Origin: Steroidobacteraceae bacterium
Lineage (GTDB): Bacteria; Pseudomonadota; Gammaproteobacteria; Steroidobacterales; Steroidobacteraceae
Length of the DNA: 64,000 nt
Reading direction: 5' to 3'
Assembly (NCBI GenBank): GCA_025451845.1
Contig: JANWJS010000020.1
Location: forward strand, 1-64,000
The position numbers and the translations under genes are program-made. Below are positions 9,569 through 18,736 of the stretch, piece after piece (the first letter of the stretch is position 1; every line of letters begins with the position of its first letter). Below the pieces are notes generated by a model that saw only the letters and a program-made list of their open reading frames with translations, was not told the DNA's origin and did not search any database.

Positions 9569-10783
9569 ATGCACCTCCCCGAGCCCCTCGAGCACGAGAG
9601 CCTTCCGGATTCGCCGTACGCGCAGGAACTGCGCCGCGGCTTCCCGGACCTGCGCTTCGCGCCCGATCTCGAGCAAGCCTTCCAGGCATTTCACTCCAAG
9701 TGCGCACGCTCGCGCGTGCGTTTTTTCCAACTCGCGATCGGGCTGCTCGCGATCGCCGCCGCCGTCAAACTGACGATGTTGGATGCAGTGCCGTTGCGTG
9801 ACGTGGCCCTCGGCTGGCTCGGACTGGTGGTTCCCGCGTGCCTGGCGCTCGCGCTCGCTTCCTGGAGCCGCCGCCGCTACGAGCGAGTGTATCTGCCCGC
9901 CGCCCGGCTCCTCCTGCCCGTCATCGCCACCGTCGCCGCATTCGGCATCGCCGACCGGCCCATTGCCGGACATCCGGATCCTTTTTGCTTCCTGACAACA
10001 TTGAGCATTGCAGTCTTCTTTCTCGGCGGACAGCTCTTCCGCGAAGCGCTGCTCGTCAACATCTTCATGGTTGGGGCGCTCGGACTCGCGCTGACTCATG
10101 CCGGGTGGCCGGCCACCGACGTCGTCTACTACACGACTGAGCTGATGATCACCAGCGCTGTCGGCGCCTTCGTCTACCAGGGCGTCGAACGGCAGTTGCG
10201 AACGTCGTTTCTGGAGCGCGGTCTGCTCAGCGAAATGGTAGCGCGCGACGGGCTCACGGGACTGCAGAATCGCGGCGCATTCGACGACGACTACGCACGC
10301 CTTTGGCAACAGGCGATACGCGACCGCCGCTCGCTTGCCCTGCTTCTCATCGACGTCGATCACTTCAAGGCCTACAACGACCGCTACGGGCATCAGGCCG
10401 GCGATGCGGCACTGCGGCGCGTGGCACGGGTGGTCCAGCGCTTCGCACGGCGACCGCTCGACTTGGCGGCACGCTACGGCGGCGAGGAATTCCTGGTGGC
10501 GCTCTACGACCTCGGCGCCGAGCACGTCCGCGAGATCGCCGAAGAGCTGCGGACGAGCGTGCAGGCGCTCGGCATCGAGCATGGCGACTCGCCGGCCGGC
10601 ACCGTGACCGCGAGCATCGGGGTATCCATCGTGAGCCCTCGGGCCGGGCGCAGCGCCGAGGGCGCCGTGCAGCTGGCGGACGAGGCGCTGTACGCCGCCA
10701 AGCGGGGCGGACGCAACAGCATCCGGCTGGTGGATTGCTACGGGGTCAACTACTCGACGGGCGCGTTCCGCCGCAGCGCATGA
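9569..10783 (+). CDS. Membrane-anchored diguanylate cyclase (GGDEF)
   Basis: 404 residues. The N-terminal third holds about six membrane helices (residues about 50-215), comparable to MASE-type sensor regions. The GGDEF domain covers about 230-395, with the DGLTGLxNR opening, IDVDHFKxYND for metal and nucleotide binding, and an intact GGEEF active site at 304-308. It should make c-di-GMP; an obvious RxxD inhibitory site five residues before GGEEF is not seen (LAARYGGEEF). Its 3' end overlaps the LytTR regulator on the other strand by 34 bases, an unusual convergent overlap. No good ribosome binding site is visible before ATG 9569. Confidence 0.9.
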   Translation: MHLPEPLEHESLPDSPYAQELRRGFPDLRFAPDLEQAFQAFHSKCARSRVRFFQLAIGLLAIAAAVKLTMLDAVPLRDVALGWLGLVVPACLALALASWSRRRYERVYLPAARLLLPVIATVAAFGIADRPIAGHPDPFCFLTTLSIAVFFLGGQLFREALLVNIFMVGALGLALTHAGWPATDVVYYTTELMITSAVGAFVYQGVERQLRTSFLERGLLSEMVARDGLTGLQNRGAFDDDYARLWQQAIRDRRSLALLLIDVDHFKAYNDRYGHQAGDAALRRVARVVQRFARRPLDLAARYGGEEFLVALYDLGAEHVREIAEELRTSVQALGIEHGDSPAGTVTASIGVSIVSPRAGRSAEGAVQLADEALYAAKRGGRNSIRLVDCYGVNYSTGAFRRSA

Positions 10784-11592
10784 CGCTCGAGGAAGTGCTC
10801 GACCTTGTCGCGGTAGGTCCGTGACAGTTTGAGCTCTTGACCGCCTTCCAGGGTGAGGAAGTATTCCCCGTTCATGTGCGCGCGCAGGCTCTTGACGAAG
10901 CGCAGGTTGACGATCGTCGAGCGATGCACCCGCTGGAAGAGCCGCGGATCGAGGATCTCCTCCAGCTCCTTCATCGTGCCCCTGAGAATGTGAGTGTCGC
11001 CTTCGGCGTGCACGCACATGTAGTCACCCGCGGCATCGATCCACTGGATCGCCGGGATCGGCACGCGCACGGTCTTGCGGCCCTGACGGATCGGCAGTAC
11101 CTGCGGCTGACGCACGCCGAGCGCGGCCGTGCCGCGCTCGAGCAGCTCCTCGAGACCGATCTCGCCGGAGCCGGTGATTTCGGCCACGATCTCCATCAGC
11201 CGGTCGCGCTGATCGATGACACTGCGCGCGAGGGTGCTCTGCCGCACGCGCTCCAGCGTTGCATCGAACCTGCGGTCGTCGATGGGCTTGAGGAGGTAAT
11301 CGATCGCGCGCGCCTCGAATGCCCGGACCGCGTACTGATCGTACGCGGTGACGAAAACGACGAGCGGCAGCGCATCGCGGGGGAGGTGTGCGAGAACGTC
11401 GAAGCCGGAAAGGCCCGGCATCTGGACGTCGAGGAACACGAGGTCCGGGCGCTCCCGCTGCAGCGTACTCACGGCATCGCGGCCATTGCTGCACTCTGCC
11501 ACGATCTCGAACTCCGCCGCCTCGTGCAGCCGCAGCGCAATCCCGCGCCGCGAAAGCAGCTCGTCGTCGACGATCGCCGTGCGGATCCTCAC
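10750..11592 (-). CDS. LytTR-family response regulator
   Basis: 280 residues: a receiver domain (1-120) with acidic pocket DDE at 9-11, phospho-acceptor Asp55 in FLDVQMPG, and the Lys of LKPIDD near 102, followed by a LytTR DNA-binding domain (about 175-275; IDAAGDYMCVHAEGDTHILRG, FQRVHRSTIVNL, LKLSRTYRDKV). It is of the AlgR/LytR type and pairs with the sensor kinase just upstream, whose stop overlaps this start in an ATGA. The linker at 125-170 is longer than usual. Target genes are not evident in the window. Confidence 0.93.
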   Translation of the reverse strand: MRIRTAIVDDELLSRRGIALRLHEAAEFEIVAECSNGRDAVSTLQRERPDLVFLDVQMPGLSGFDVLAHLPRDALPLVVFVTAYDQYAVRAFEARAIDYLLKPIDDRRFDATLERVRQSTLARSVIDQRDRLMEIVAEITGSGEIGLEELLERGTAALGVRQPQVLPIRQGRKTVRVPIPAIQWIDAAGDYMCVHAEGDTHILRGTMKELEEILDPRLFQRVHRSTIVNLRFVKSLRAHMNGEYFLTLEGGQELKLSRTYRDKVEHFLERHALRRNAPVE

Positions 11593-12761
11593 GCGCTGGC
11601 GCCCTGCGGCACCGTCACCGGGGGTCGAGGGTAGCGCTGCTGCGCGGAATGAGTCGGCGCCTCCTCGTGAGTGGCCGTCTCCAGGGGCAGCGCCATCTCG
11701 ACTCTGACCCCTGGGCGGCTGTTGAGGACGGCGAAGCGGTAGTTCTCACCGTAGAGGACGGCCAGGCGCTCCCGAGCGTTGCGCAATCCAACCCCGCTGC
11801 GCCGCTCGGCGGGCCGGGAGGCGTCGTCGAGTCCCGGCCCGTCGTCGGTGACGCTCAGTTCCAACATCGCACCCTTTGCGCGGCCCTCGACGCGCACCAT
11901 GCCCCCCTGCTCGCGCGGTGACACGGCGTACTTCAGCGCGTTCTCGAGAAGCGGTTGTAGCAGAAGACTCGGCACCAGAGCATCGAGCGCTGAGCCCTCG
12001 ATCGCGTACTCCAGCCGGAGCCGGTCTCCGAAGCGCAGGCGCTCCGTGCTGAGGTAGAGATCGAGCGCCTCGATCTCCTGGCGTAGCGTCACCCGCTTCA
12101 TCGGGTCCTGATCGAGCGTATAGCGCAGAAACTCCGAGAGGCGCATGACCGCGCGGTTGGCCGTGCGGTTCTGGTTGTCGAGGATGAGGGTGGAGATGGC
12201 GTTGAGCGTGTTGAAGAGGAAGTGCGGGTTCAACTGGTAGCGCAGCATCTTGAGCTGCGCTTCCTGCGCCAGGGTGACGGCCTTCAGCACCGCCTCCTGC
12301 TGCTGCTGCTTCGCCTCGTAGTACTTCATGCCGAAGTAGAGCGCGCTCCAGCAAAGGAGCAGGTATGTCGACATGAGCGCGCCCTCGAAGAGATCAAAGG
12401 GCGAGGTAAAGGGCTTCTGGTCGATGAAGTGCTGGACATCGATGTTGATGACGATGCGCAGCGCGAGCGCAGTGAGGTAGGAAGTCGCGAGCACCACGGG
12501 AATGACCCAACGCTCGTCGCGGCCCCAGATGGCGCGGTAGATGTAGCGCATGGGAACCGACAGCACGAACCCGCCCGCTGCCGCGATGGCGATCGCCGGC
12601 CCGAGGCCGGCGGGGCGCTTATAGAAGAGGAACCCAAAGTAGACCGCCAGCCCGTAGGCCAGCCAGCCGGTGGCATGCAAGGACCAGAAACGGACGTTGC
12701 GGCTGGAGCGCAATTGCGAGAGCGTGAGCATGGTTTGCGTGTTCCCCCGGTGGAACATCAT
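11589..12761 (-). CDS. LytS/AlgZ-type sensor histidine kinase
   Basis: 390 residues. Four membrane helices (about 28-145) are followed by a coiled segment, then the His_kinase (PF06580) motif LRYQLNPHFLFNTLNAIS with phospho-accepting His180, and a HATPase domain with the N box (LLQPLLENALKYAV) and DDGPGL G1 box. The domain order is that of LytS/YehU/AlgZ sensors without a periplasmic ligand domain. It precedes and overlaps the LytTR regulator gene, so they form a two-component pair. ATG 12761 is used; ATG 12731 (MLTLSQL) is a possible alternative. Confidence 0.92.
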   Translation of the reverse strand: MMFHRGNTQTMLTLSQLRSSRNVRFWSLHATGWLAYGLAVYFGFLFYKRPAGLGPAIAIAAAGGFVLSVPMRYIYRAIWGRDERWVIPVVLATSYLTALALRIVINIDVQHFIDQKPFTSPFDLFEGALMSTYLLLCWSALYFGMKYYEAKQQQQEAVLKAVTLAQEAQLKMLRYQLNPHFLFNTLNAISTLILDNQNRTANRAVMRLSEFLRYTLDQDPMKRVTLRQEIEALDLYLSTERLRFGDRLRLEYAIEGSALDALVPSLLLQPLLENALKYAVSPREQGGMVRVEGRAKGAMLELSVTDDGPGLDDASRPAERRSGVGLRNARERLAVLYGENYRFAVLNSRPGVRVEMALPLETATHEEAPTHSAQQRYPRPPVTVPQGASA

Positions 12762-12844
12762 ACGCAGAAGGAATTCCCAGGGAAATCAGCGTGTAGATCC
12801 CGCCGCTGAGACGCGCCTGGAAGTGCCGGGAACAGGAGCGGCCG

Positions 12845-14536
12845 CTAAAGGTCTGAGGAGGCGGTTCCGAGGAGCACTTCCAGCGGTTGCCGCCGCGCCA
12901 GCATCGGCCCCTGGGCGAAATCGCATCCGACCGCGGTCAGCCACTGCAGCGTGGCCTGCGAGTCCACCTGCTGTGCTGCGCAGTGCATGCCCAGCACCTT
13001 CACGGCCTGCACCACAGCCACCACCATGGCCTGGGAGAGCTTGTCGCGCAGGGCGGCCCCGGAGAGGCGGGCGTCGATCTTCACGAGCCGCAGCGCCTTG
13101 GAGCGCAGGAGCGGCACTACCGCCGAGTCGAAGGAGAAGTCGTCGATGACGACGAAGCAGCCGAGCTTGTCGCACTCGGCCATGAAGCGCTCCACTTGAG
13201 CCCTTCTTTGGGTACAGAGCGGCTCGGCAACCTCGAAACCCACAGTGTCGGGCGCGATGCCGTTGCTCTGCAGTCCCGCCGCTACCTGCTCGAGGAAGGC
13301 CTCGTCCTCGAGTGTCGCGATCGAGAGGTTGAGCGTGAAGCAGGCGGGCTCCACTGTCCAGGCGGCGCGGTGAGTGCCGAGCCAAGCCAGCAGTCGCTGC
13401 ATCGCCAGGGAATCGAGCACCGCGGGGTCGCGCAGCTCCCGCGCCGTGCCCGTCGGCAGCACCTCGAAGCGCCGGGTGCGACCGCCCGAGCGCAGCTTCA
13501 CGAAGGGCAACATCTCGAGGGTGACTAGCGCGGGGTCGAGCGAGATCGCGCGCGCGGCACCGGTAGCCGCCGGGCCTGCCGAGAGAGTGCGGGTCGTGCT
13601 CGTATCGGGCAGAGAGGGCTGCTTCAGGACCCGTGCGCCGGTCGTGTCACTGGCGGCCGGGTGAGCCTGGGCGCGCTGGCTGGCGGTATCCGCCGGAGCG
13701 GGCGTGCGGAGCGTGCGCGAGATACCGGAGTCCGCCGGCGCCGCATGAGCCGTTACTTGCGCATGGCCGTTCATTGCCGGAGCCGGCTGAGCGGGTGGCG
13801 CCGGCGAGGGTGAGCTGTGCGATCCATCTGCTGCCTGGCGCATCGGAATGACGATCGGCTTGTCAGTCAGCTCAAACTCCAGTATGTCGTTGATTGCCCC
13901 CGGAGAAAGCTCGTCGTCTCCCGTGCGCGCAGCCGCGGGCTTGGGCGCTGCCGCGGCCGGTGGCGCGACCGGGGCAGCGGGTGCAGTTGCAACCGGCGGC
14001 TCTGGCCTCGCGAGGGGCACTTCTGCGCCTGCGAGAGAGAGGACCAGCCCTGTCGGATCGGCGTCGGGTTTGCGAGCGCCCGCCGGCCGCAGGAGCACCG
14101 CGAGCCTCTGCATGATGGTGCGCGTCGTCGCCGACATGATGCGCTCCATCAGGCCGTCGCCGATGGACTTGAAATCGGCGAGAATCATGGCGAGTCCGAC
14201 CAGATGTCCCTGCGGTGCGCGCACGGCGAGGAACGCGGCGACGCGTCCGTCCTCCAGCCGTTTCTCCCAAGAGCCCTTGCTGCTGGCAGCAGCGAGCGTT
14301 TCCAGCGCATCGAGGACGATCGAATGCTCATCGGGGCCGAGCGCGCCCTCGCTCAGCCACAGGACATTGCCCTGGCTGTCATAAATCGAGACCGAGTGCA
14401 GACGCATCGGCGGCAGCGCTGCGCGCAGTTGCCAGCCCAGTGCCTCCGCGGTGCCCGGCTCCGCACCCGCCGATGCCGCGGCACCGGTGAGCGAGCGCGG
14501 CGGGAGCGCATTCTGTGGCTGCAAGACCTTCCCCAT
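12845..14536 (-). CDS. Degenerate EAL-domain protein with Pro/Ala-rich linker
   Basis: 563 residues. Residues 1-165 form a folded N-terminal region (a possible GAF/roadblock-like sensor, SVSIYDSQGNVLWLSEG; not recognised for certain). Residues about 175-325 are a Pro/Ala/Thr-rich linker, and about 335-560 form an EAL fold. Catalytic signatures are missing: no EAL triplet, EVAE in place of EITE near 432, and IDDFSFDSA in place of DDFGTG. KIDARL is retained. It is therefore likely a c-di-GMP receptor or scaffold and not a phosphodiesterase. It lies upstream of the LytS/LytTR pair on the same strand with an 83-base gap. Confidence 0.85.
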   Translation of the reverse strand: MGKVLQPQNALPPRSLTGAAASAGAEPGTAEALGWQLRAALPPMRLHSVSIYDSQGNVLWLSEGALGPDEHSIVLDALETLAAASSKGSWEKRLEDGRVAAFLAVRAPQGHLVGLAMILADFKSIGDGLMERIMSATTRTIMQRLAVLLRPAGARKPDADPTGLVLSLAGAEVPLARPEPPVATAPAAPVAPPAAAAPKPAAARTGDDELSPGAINDILEFELTDKPIVIPMRQAADGSHSSPSPAPPAQPAPAMNGHAQVTAHAAPADSGISRTLRTPAPADTASQRAQAHPAASDTTGARVLKQPSLPDTSTTRTLSAGPAATGAARAISLDPALVTLEMLPFVKLRSGGRTRRFEVLPTGTARELRDPAVLDSLAMQRLLAWLGTHRAAWTVEPACFTLNLSIATLEDEAFLEQVAAGLQSNGIAPDTVGFEVAEPLCTQRRAQVERFMAECDKLGCFVVIDDFSFDSAVVPLLRSKALRLVKIDARLSGAALRDKLSQAMVVAVVQAVKVLGMHCAAQQVDSQATLQWLTAVGCDFAQGPMLARRQPLEVLLGTASSDL

Positions 14537-14663
14537 CGCGGACTGATTTTTCCGGTGCCGACTTCCGCTTAGGGTGACAGCATACTCGCGACGCCGCCGT
14601 GAAGTGGGTCTAGTTCATGCGCTGCGCGAGGGCGCGCCGCGTGCCCTGCGATGGAGGCTCATC

Positions 14664-14690
14664 ACCGGGTCCGGCCAAGCCGAACCCGGT
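14664..14690. repeat. Perfect hairpin downstream of the DUF1993 gene
   Basis: Inverted repeat ACCGGGT / ACCCGGT with an inner CGGC-CAA-GCCG stem, giving 11 base pairs broken by one C-A mismatch. It lies just past the DUF1993 stop between two minus-strand genes. There is no T-run on either strand, so a factor-independent terminator is unlikely; it may stabilise an mRNA end. Confidence 0.4.
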
Positions 14691-14713
14691 ATGTCAAAAC
14701 GGCGCTTGCGCCT

Positions 14714-15244
14714 TCAGGCGCTTTGACTAAATCCGGGACCGCTGCCGACGAGGAAATCGGTCTTGCCGATGTCGACGCCGCCGTGGCGCAGGATCGCGTA
14801 AGCCATCGTGACGTGGAAGAGCGCGTTGGGAATGACCCAGCGGATCAGGTAGTCGAGCCCTTTGAACTCGAGCGTGCGATCGCGCGCCGGCACCTTGATG
14901 AGACGGTCCTCCGAGCCCTCGAGCGAGCTGGCCGGAACCCCTTTGATGAAATCGATCGTGCGCGCGATGCGCGCGTGCAGCTCCTCGAACGTCTGCTCCT
15001 TGTCCTCGAACTTCGGGGCTTCGATGCCGGCGAGCCGTGCGACCGCAAACTTGGCCATATCCGTTGCGATCTGAACCTGACGGGTCAGTGGCAGCATGTC
15101 GGGTGCGAGACGCGCGCCAAGCAGCAATGCGGGTTCGTACTTGCGCGCGACTGCGTGCGCGTGGCCCTTCTCGAGCACATGCGAAAGGTTCGCGAGGCTG
15201 TTGGCGAGCAGATCGACGGACGCGGCGTGGACGGAGATCTTCAT
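14714..15244 (-). CDS. DUF1993 family protein (DinB-like fold)
   Basis: 176 residues matching DUF1993 along its length: MKISVHAASVDLLANSLANL at the N-terminus, PDMLPLTRQVQIATDMAKFA near 50-70, and VIPNALFHVTMAYAILRHGGVDIGK (read as blocks) near 140-165. The family has a DinB-like four-helix bundle; no enzymatic role is established. It is divergent from a LysR regulator, with about 120 bases between the start codons, the arrangement commonly seen when a LysR protein controls its neighbour. Confidence 0.88.
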   Translation of the reverse strand: MKISVHAASVDLLANSLANLSHVLEKGHAHAVARKYEPALLLGARLAPDMLPLTRQVQIATDMAKFAVARLAGIEAPKFEDKEQTFEELHARIARTIDFIKGVPASSLEGSEDRLIKVPARDRTLEFKGLDYLIRWVIPNALFHVTMAYAILRHGGVDIGKTDFLVGSGPGFSQSA

Positions 15245-15365
15245 TGTCTTACCCCGGGAGGTGTGGCTGGGAATGGCTAGCTTGGAATCTTATCCCCGGA
15301 AACCCTGGCACGCGCGCCCCTCCGGTGAAACAATAGGCTCCCACTTCCGAGGGATTGCACCCGGC

Positions 15366-16271
15366 TTGAGTCAGCTCTGGGCACCCGCACAGCTCGCCGT
15401 CCTCGCCAAGGTCGTGGACCTCAATGGATTCTCCTCCGCGGCGCGCGCCCTCGGCGTGCCCAAGGCGGCGGTGAGCCGCGCCATCGCGGATCTCGAGGCG
15501 GCACTGGGCGTGCGGCTCCTGGAGCGCACGACCCGGCGCCTTTCGCTGACCGCCGCCGGGCGGCTGCTCTATCCGCACGCACGGCGCGTGAGCGAGGAAT
15601 ACGGCGCTGCGCGCGCGATCATAGCGAAGCTGCGCGCGCCCGCGACCGGGCCGCTGCGCATCGTGTCCGATCCGATATACGGACGCCTGTTGCTGACTCC
15701 CCTGGTGCCACGTTTTCTCGAGAGCTTCCCGGATATTCCGCTGGAGGTGGCGCTCGATGGTGTTGGTGCGGAAGGCGGCTGGGATGTCGCCATCTCGGCG
15801 CGGCCTGCGGACGATCCTGCGATTGCGCATCGCTCACTCGGCGCGCCGCCGGCCGTGCTCTGCGCGACGCCCGGTTACCTCGAGCGGCGTGGCACGCCCG
15901 CGCGGCCCGAGGACCTGCGCGGGCACGACCTCCTGACGCCGGAGCCGGCCGAGCTGGCGGAATTCCGCCTGCTCCTCAGTCGCGGGGCGCAGCGGGCCGA
16001 AGTGCCGGTATCACCCAAGCTTGCGGTGGCCGACCCGGCGGTACTGCACGCGGCGGCCGCGGCCGGCCTGGGTATCGGTCTGCTGCCCGGATTTCTCTGC
16101 CGCCAGGGGCTGGCCACCGGCCGGTTGAAGCTCGTGCTGCCGGAGTGGACCGCGCCGCCCGCTGCCGCTCTTCACGCCCTCTATCCCGCGGCCCTGGAGG
16201 CAGATATCCGTGTGCGGCACTTCATCGATTTCCTGGCTGCGAGCGTCGTTCCGGCGTTGGCCGGTCCCTGA
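15366..16271 (+). CDS. LysR-family transcriptional regulator
   Basis: About 301 residues from TTG 15366. The N-terminal winged helix has LAKVVDLNGFSSAARALGV and PKAAVSRAIADLEAALGVRLLERTTRRL (read as blocks), typical of the CrgA/DsdC-like branch. The substrate-binding domain follows from about residue 90 (GPLRIVSDPIYGRLLLTPLV). An ATG at 15273 gives 31 extra residues not typical of LysR proteins, so I prefer the TTG, although both have only a distant GA-rich site upstream. It likely regulates the divergent DUF1993 gene, itself, or the downstream acyl-CoA dehydrogenase. Confidence 0.88.
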   Translation: MSQLWAPAQLAVLAKVVDLNGFSSAARALGVPKAAVSRAIADLEAALGVRLLERTTRRLSLTAAGRLLYPHARRVSEEYGAARAIIAKLRAPATGPLRIVSDPIYGRLLLTPLVPRFLESFPDIPLEVALDGVGAEGGWDVAISARPADDPAIAHRSLGAPPAVLCATPGYLERRGTPARPEDLRGHDLLTPEPAELAEFRLLLSRGAQRAEVPVSPKLAVADPAVLHAAAAAGLGIGLLPGFLCRQGLATGRLKLVLPEWTAPPAAALHALYPAALEADIRVRHFIDFLAASVVPALAGP

Positions 16272-16391
16272 AATCCTACCCGTCGGCAACCTGGTTACCG
16301 GCCAGTAGGATTGCGGCTCGGCGGCGGCTACACTAGCCCTCCATCGGGCCCACGGCCCCCACTGGCTCAGCCGCCTCGCCGGAGACGACTC

Positions 16392-18170
16392 ATGTACCGC
16401 GCGCCGCTCGAGGAACTGCGTTTCGTGCTCGAGGAGCTCCTCGGCACCGGACAGCTCGCCGCCTGTCCCGACCTCGCCGACTACAGCGACGAGGTCGGCG
16501 CATCCATCCTGGAGGAGGCTGCCCGCCTCGCCGAAACCGTTCTCGATCCGCTCAACCGTCCAGGCGACCGCGAGGGCGCGCACTGGTCGCCCGAGGGCGT
16601 GTCGACGCCGAAGGGCTTCAAGGAGGCATACCGGCAGTTCGTCAGCGGCGGTTGGCAGGCGCTCGGCACCGACCCGCGGTTCGGCGGTCAGCGCGTGCCG
16701 CAGTCCCTGAGCAGCGCCGTCGCGGAGCTCTGGGGCTCCTCCAACCTCTCCTTCATGCTCTGCCCCATGCTGACGCACGGAGCGGTGCACGCGCTCGAGC
16801 TCTGCGGCTCCGAGCCGCAGCAGCGGCTCTACCTGCCCAAGATGGTGAGCGGCGAGTGGACCGGCACCATGGTGCTGACGGAGCCGCAGGCCGGCTCCGA
16901 TCTCGCGCAGGTCCGCACGCGCGCCGTGCCGGAGGGCGATCACTACAGGCTGTTCGGACAGAAGATCTTCATCACCTGGGGCGAGCACGACTACACCGAT
17001 AACATCATCCACATGGTGTTGGGGCGGATGGAGGGAGCGCCCGCGGGGGTGAAGGGCATCTCGCTTTTCATCGTGCCGAAGGTGCAGGTCAACGCCGACG
17101 GCTCGCTCGGCGAACGCAACGAGGTCCGCTGCGTGTCGATCGAGCACAAGCTCGGCATCCACGCGAGCCCCACCTGTGTCCTGCAGTTCGGCCACGATCG
17201 GGGCGCGGCGGGTTATCTGGTAGGCGAGCCCAATCGCGGCCTCGAGTACATGTTCGTGATGATGAACACGGCGCGCCTCGCGGTGGGCGTCCAGAGCTAT
17301 GCCGTCGGCGAGCGCGCATTCCAACAGGCGGTGGAATACGCGCGCACGCGCCTGCAGGGCAGACCGCCGCGCACGGGCGATGCGCAGCGGCTGCCCATCA
17401 TCCATCACCCGGATGTGAGGCGCATGCTGCTGACGATGAAATCCTGCACGGAGGCATCTCGAGCGCTCAGCCTCTACGCCGGGCAGCAGCTCGACCTCGC
17501 CGCATTTCATCCGGAAGCAGCGGTGCGCATCGCCGCCCAGGCCCGAGGCGATCTGCTGATTCCGATCGTCAAGGCGTGGAGCACCGAGACCGCCAACGAG
17601 GTCGCCGCCATCGGCGTGCAGGTCCACGGCGGCATGGGCTTCATCGAGGAGACGGGCGCGGCGCAATACGTGCGCGACGTGCGCATCACGACCATCTACG
17701 AAGGAACCACGGGCATCCAGGCCAACGACCTCATGGGCCGCAAGATCGGCCGCGACCACGGGGCTGCCGTGAGAGCGCTCGTCGCCGACATGCGCCGTGA
17801 GCTGCAGGTGCTCGAGCCCAACGGCGACGCGCCGCGCGTCACCCGGGATGCGGCGCTGCAAGGCATCGGTCTGCTGGAGTCCGCGACTCGCTCTATCGTC
17901 GGCAACATGGCGGCCGCGCCGGAGCGCGCTCTGGCTGTATCGGTGCCCTACCTCAAGCTCTGCGGCCTGGTGATGGGCGGCTGGCTGCTCGCCAAGTCGG
18001 CCGCGATCGCTTCCGCGGGGCGTGGCGCGGCCGGTAAAGACTTCTATGGGTCGAAGATCCGCACGGCGCATTTCTATGCCAAGCAAGTGTTGCCGCAGGC
18101 GATCGGACTGGCCAAGGTCGTCGAAGAAGGGGCGGCGAGCGTGTTGGAAGCGGAGCCGGAGCGGGTCTGA
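16392..18170 (+). CDS. Acyl-CoA dehydrogenase (long, DmdC-like family)
   Basis: 592 residues, longer than the ~380 of classical acyl-CoA dehydrogenases. It fits the ~600-aa group that includes DmdC and many FadE paralogues, which starts MYRAPLxELRFVLxELL. The acyl-CoA dehydrogenase middle domain carries MVLTEPQAGSDL near 160-172 and FITWGEHD near 195. The C-terminal flavin domain has VQVHGGMGF, and the catalytic Glu is in IYEGTTGIQ at about 437. A C-terminal extension (about 470-590) is typical of the group. FAD-dependent alpha,beta-dehydrogenation of an acyl-CoA is expected; chain length is not predictable. ATG 16392 is preceded by GGAG with good spacing. Confidence 0.9.
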   Translation: MYRAPLEELRFVLEELLGTGQLAACPDLADYSDEVGASILEEAARLAETVLDPLNRPGDREGAHWSPEGVSTPKGFKEAYRQFVSGGWQALGTDPRFGGQRVPQSLSSAVAELWGSSNLSFMLCPMLTHGAVHALELCGSEPQQRLYLPKMVSGEWTGTMVLTEPQAGSDLAQVRTRAVPEGDHYRLFGQKIFITWGEHDYTDNIIHMVLGRMEGAPAGVKGISLFIVPKVQVNADGSLGERNEVRCVSIEHKLGIHASPTCVLQFGHDRGAAGYLVGEPNRGLEYMFVMMNTARLAVGVQSYAVGERAFQQAVEYARTRLQGRPPRTGDAQRLPIIHHPDVRRMLLTMKSCTEASRALSLYAGQQLDLAAFHPEAAVRIAAQARGDLLIPIVKAWSTETANEVAAIGVQVHGGMGFIEETGAAQYVRDVRITTIYEGTTGIQANDLMGRKIGRDHGAAVRALVADMRRELQVLEPNGDAPRVTRDAALQGIGLLESATRSIVGNMAAAPERALAVSVPYLKLCGLVMGGWLLAKSAAIASAGRGAAGKDFYGSKIRTAHFYAKQVLPQAIGLAKVVEEGAASVLEAEPERV

Positions 18171-18271
18171 GCCGCCAGCATCGCCGCCATCAGCCGGTGG
18201 CGCTGCCGTGCCCCCCGGGGCGACGCTCTCCAACTCTCGCCTGGATAGGGCAGTAGATGTAGTCTGCGCAG

Positions 18272-18736
18272 ATGATGACTGGCGACCCAGACGCCGAACC
18301 TCGTGGCCAAAAGGCTCACCGGCTTTCCGCGGGAGTCGTAGTCGTCAGGCGAGGCGTACCGGGATGGCTCTTCCTGATGCTGCGCGCCTATCGGAACTGG
18401 GATTTCCCGAAAGGGATGGTAGAGCCGGGCGAAGCTCCATTGGTGGGCGCGCGTCGCGAGGTTCGCGAGGAGACGCTCATCGAGGATCTGGAGTTCCGCT
18501 GGGGCGAGGTCTATCTCGAGACGGGGCCTTACGGAAACCGCAAGATTGCCAGGTATTACGTGGCCGCGACAGCGACCGAGAGCGTCACTCTGCCCGTGAG
18601 CCCGGCGTTGGGACGGCCGGAACATGATGAGTGGCGCTGGGTCGATCGCGATAGGGCTCTCTCCCTGACCGTTGCGCGGCTGCAGCCGATTGTGCGCTGG
18701 GCTGCCGAGACCGTGGGCATCGGATGGCCCGGGTGA
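18272..18736 (+). CDS. Nudix hydrolase
   Basis: 154 residues. The Nudix box spans about 48-70: Gly48-x5-Glu54-x7-Arg62-Glu63-Val-Arg-Glu-Glu67, ending ETLI. The conserved Gly after the glutamates is Leu here, while all metal-binding Glu residues are kept, so activity is likely. The surroundings (WDFPKGMVEPGE) resemble the diadenosine polyphosphate / RppH-like branch. The next gene starts inside its 3' end (13-base overlap), suggesting coupling. Substrate unknown. Confidence 0.87.
   Translation: MMTGDPDAEPRGQKAHRLSAGVVVVRRGVPGWLFLMLRAYRNWDFPKGMVEPGEAPLVGARREVREETLIEDLEFRWGEVYLETGPYGNRKIARYYVAATATESVTLPVSPALGRPEHDEWRWVDRDRALSLTVARLQPIVRWAAETVGIGWPG

Noticed and set aside
9455-11017. 520-aa minus-strand reading frame
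   Set aside because: Antisense to the GGDEF gene and out of frame with the LytTR gene; no recognisable fold.
16011-18233. 740-aa minus-strand reading frame
   Set aside because: Antisense of the acyl-CoA dehydrogenase, which has full family motifs.
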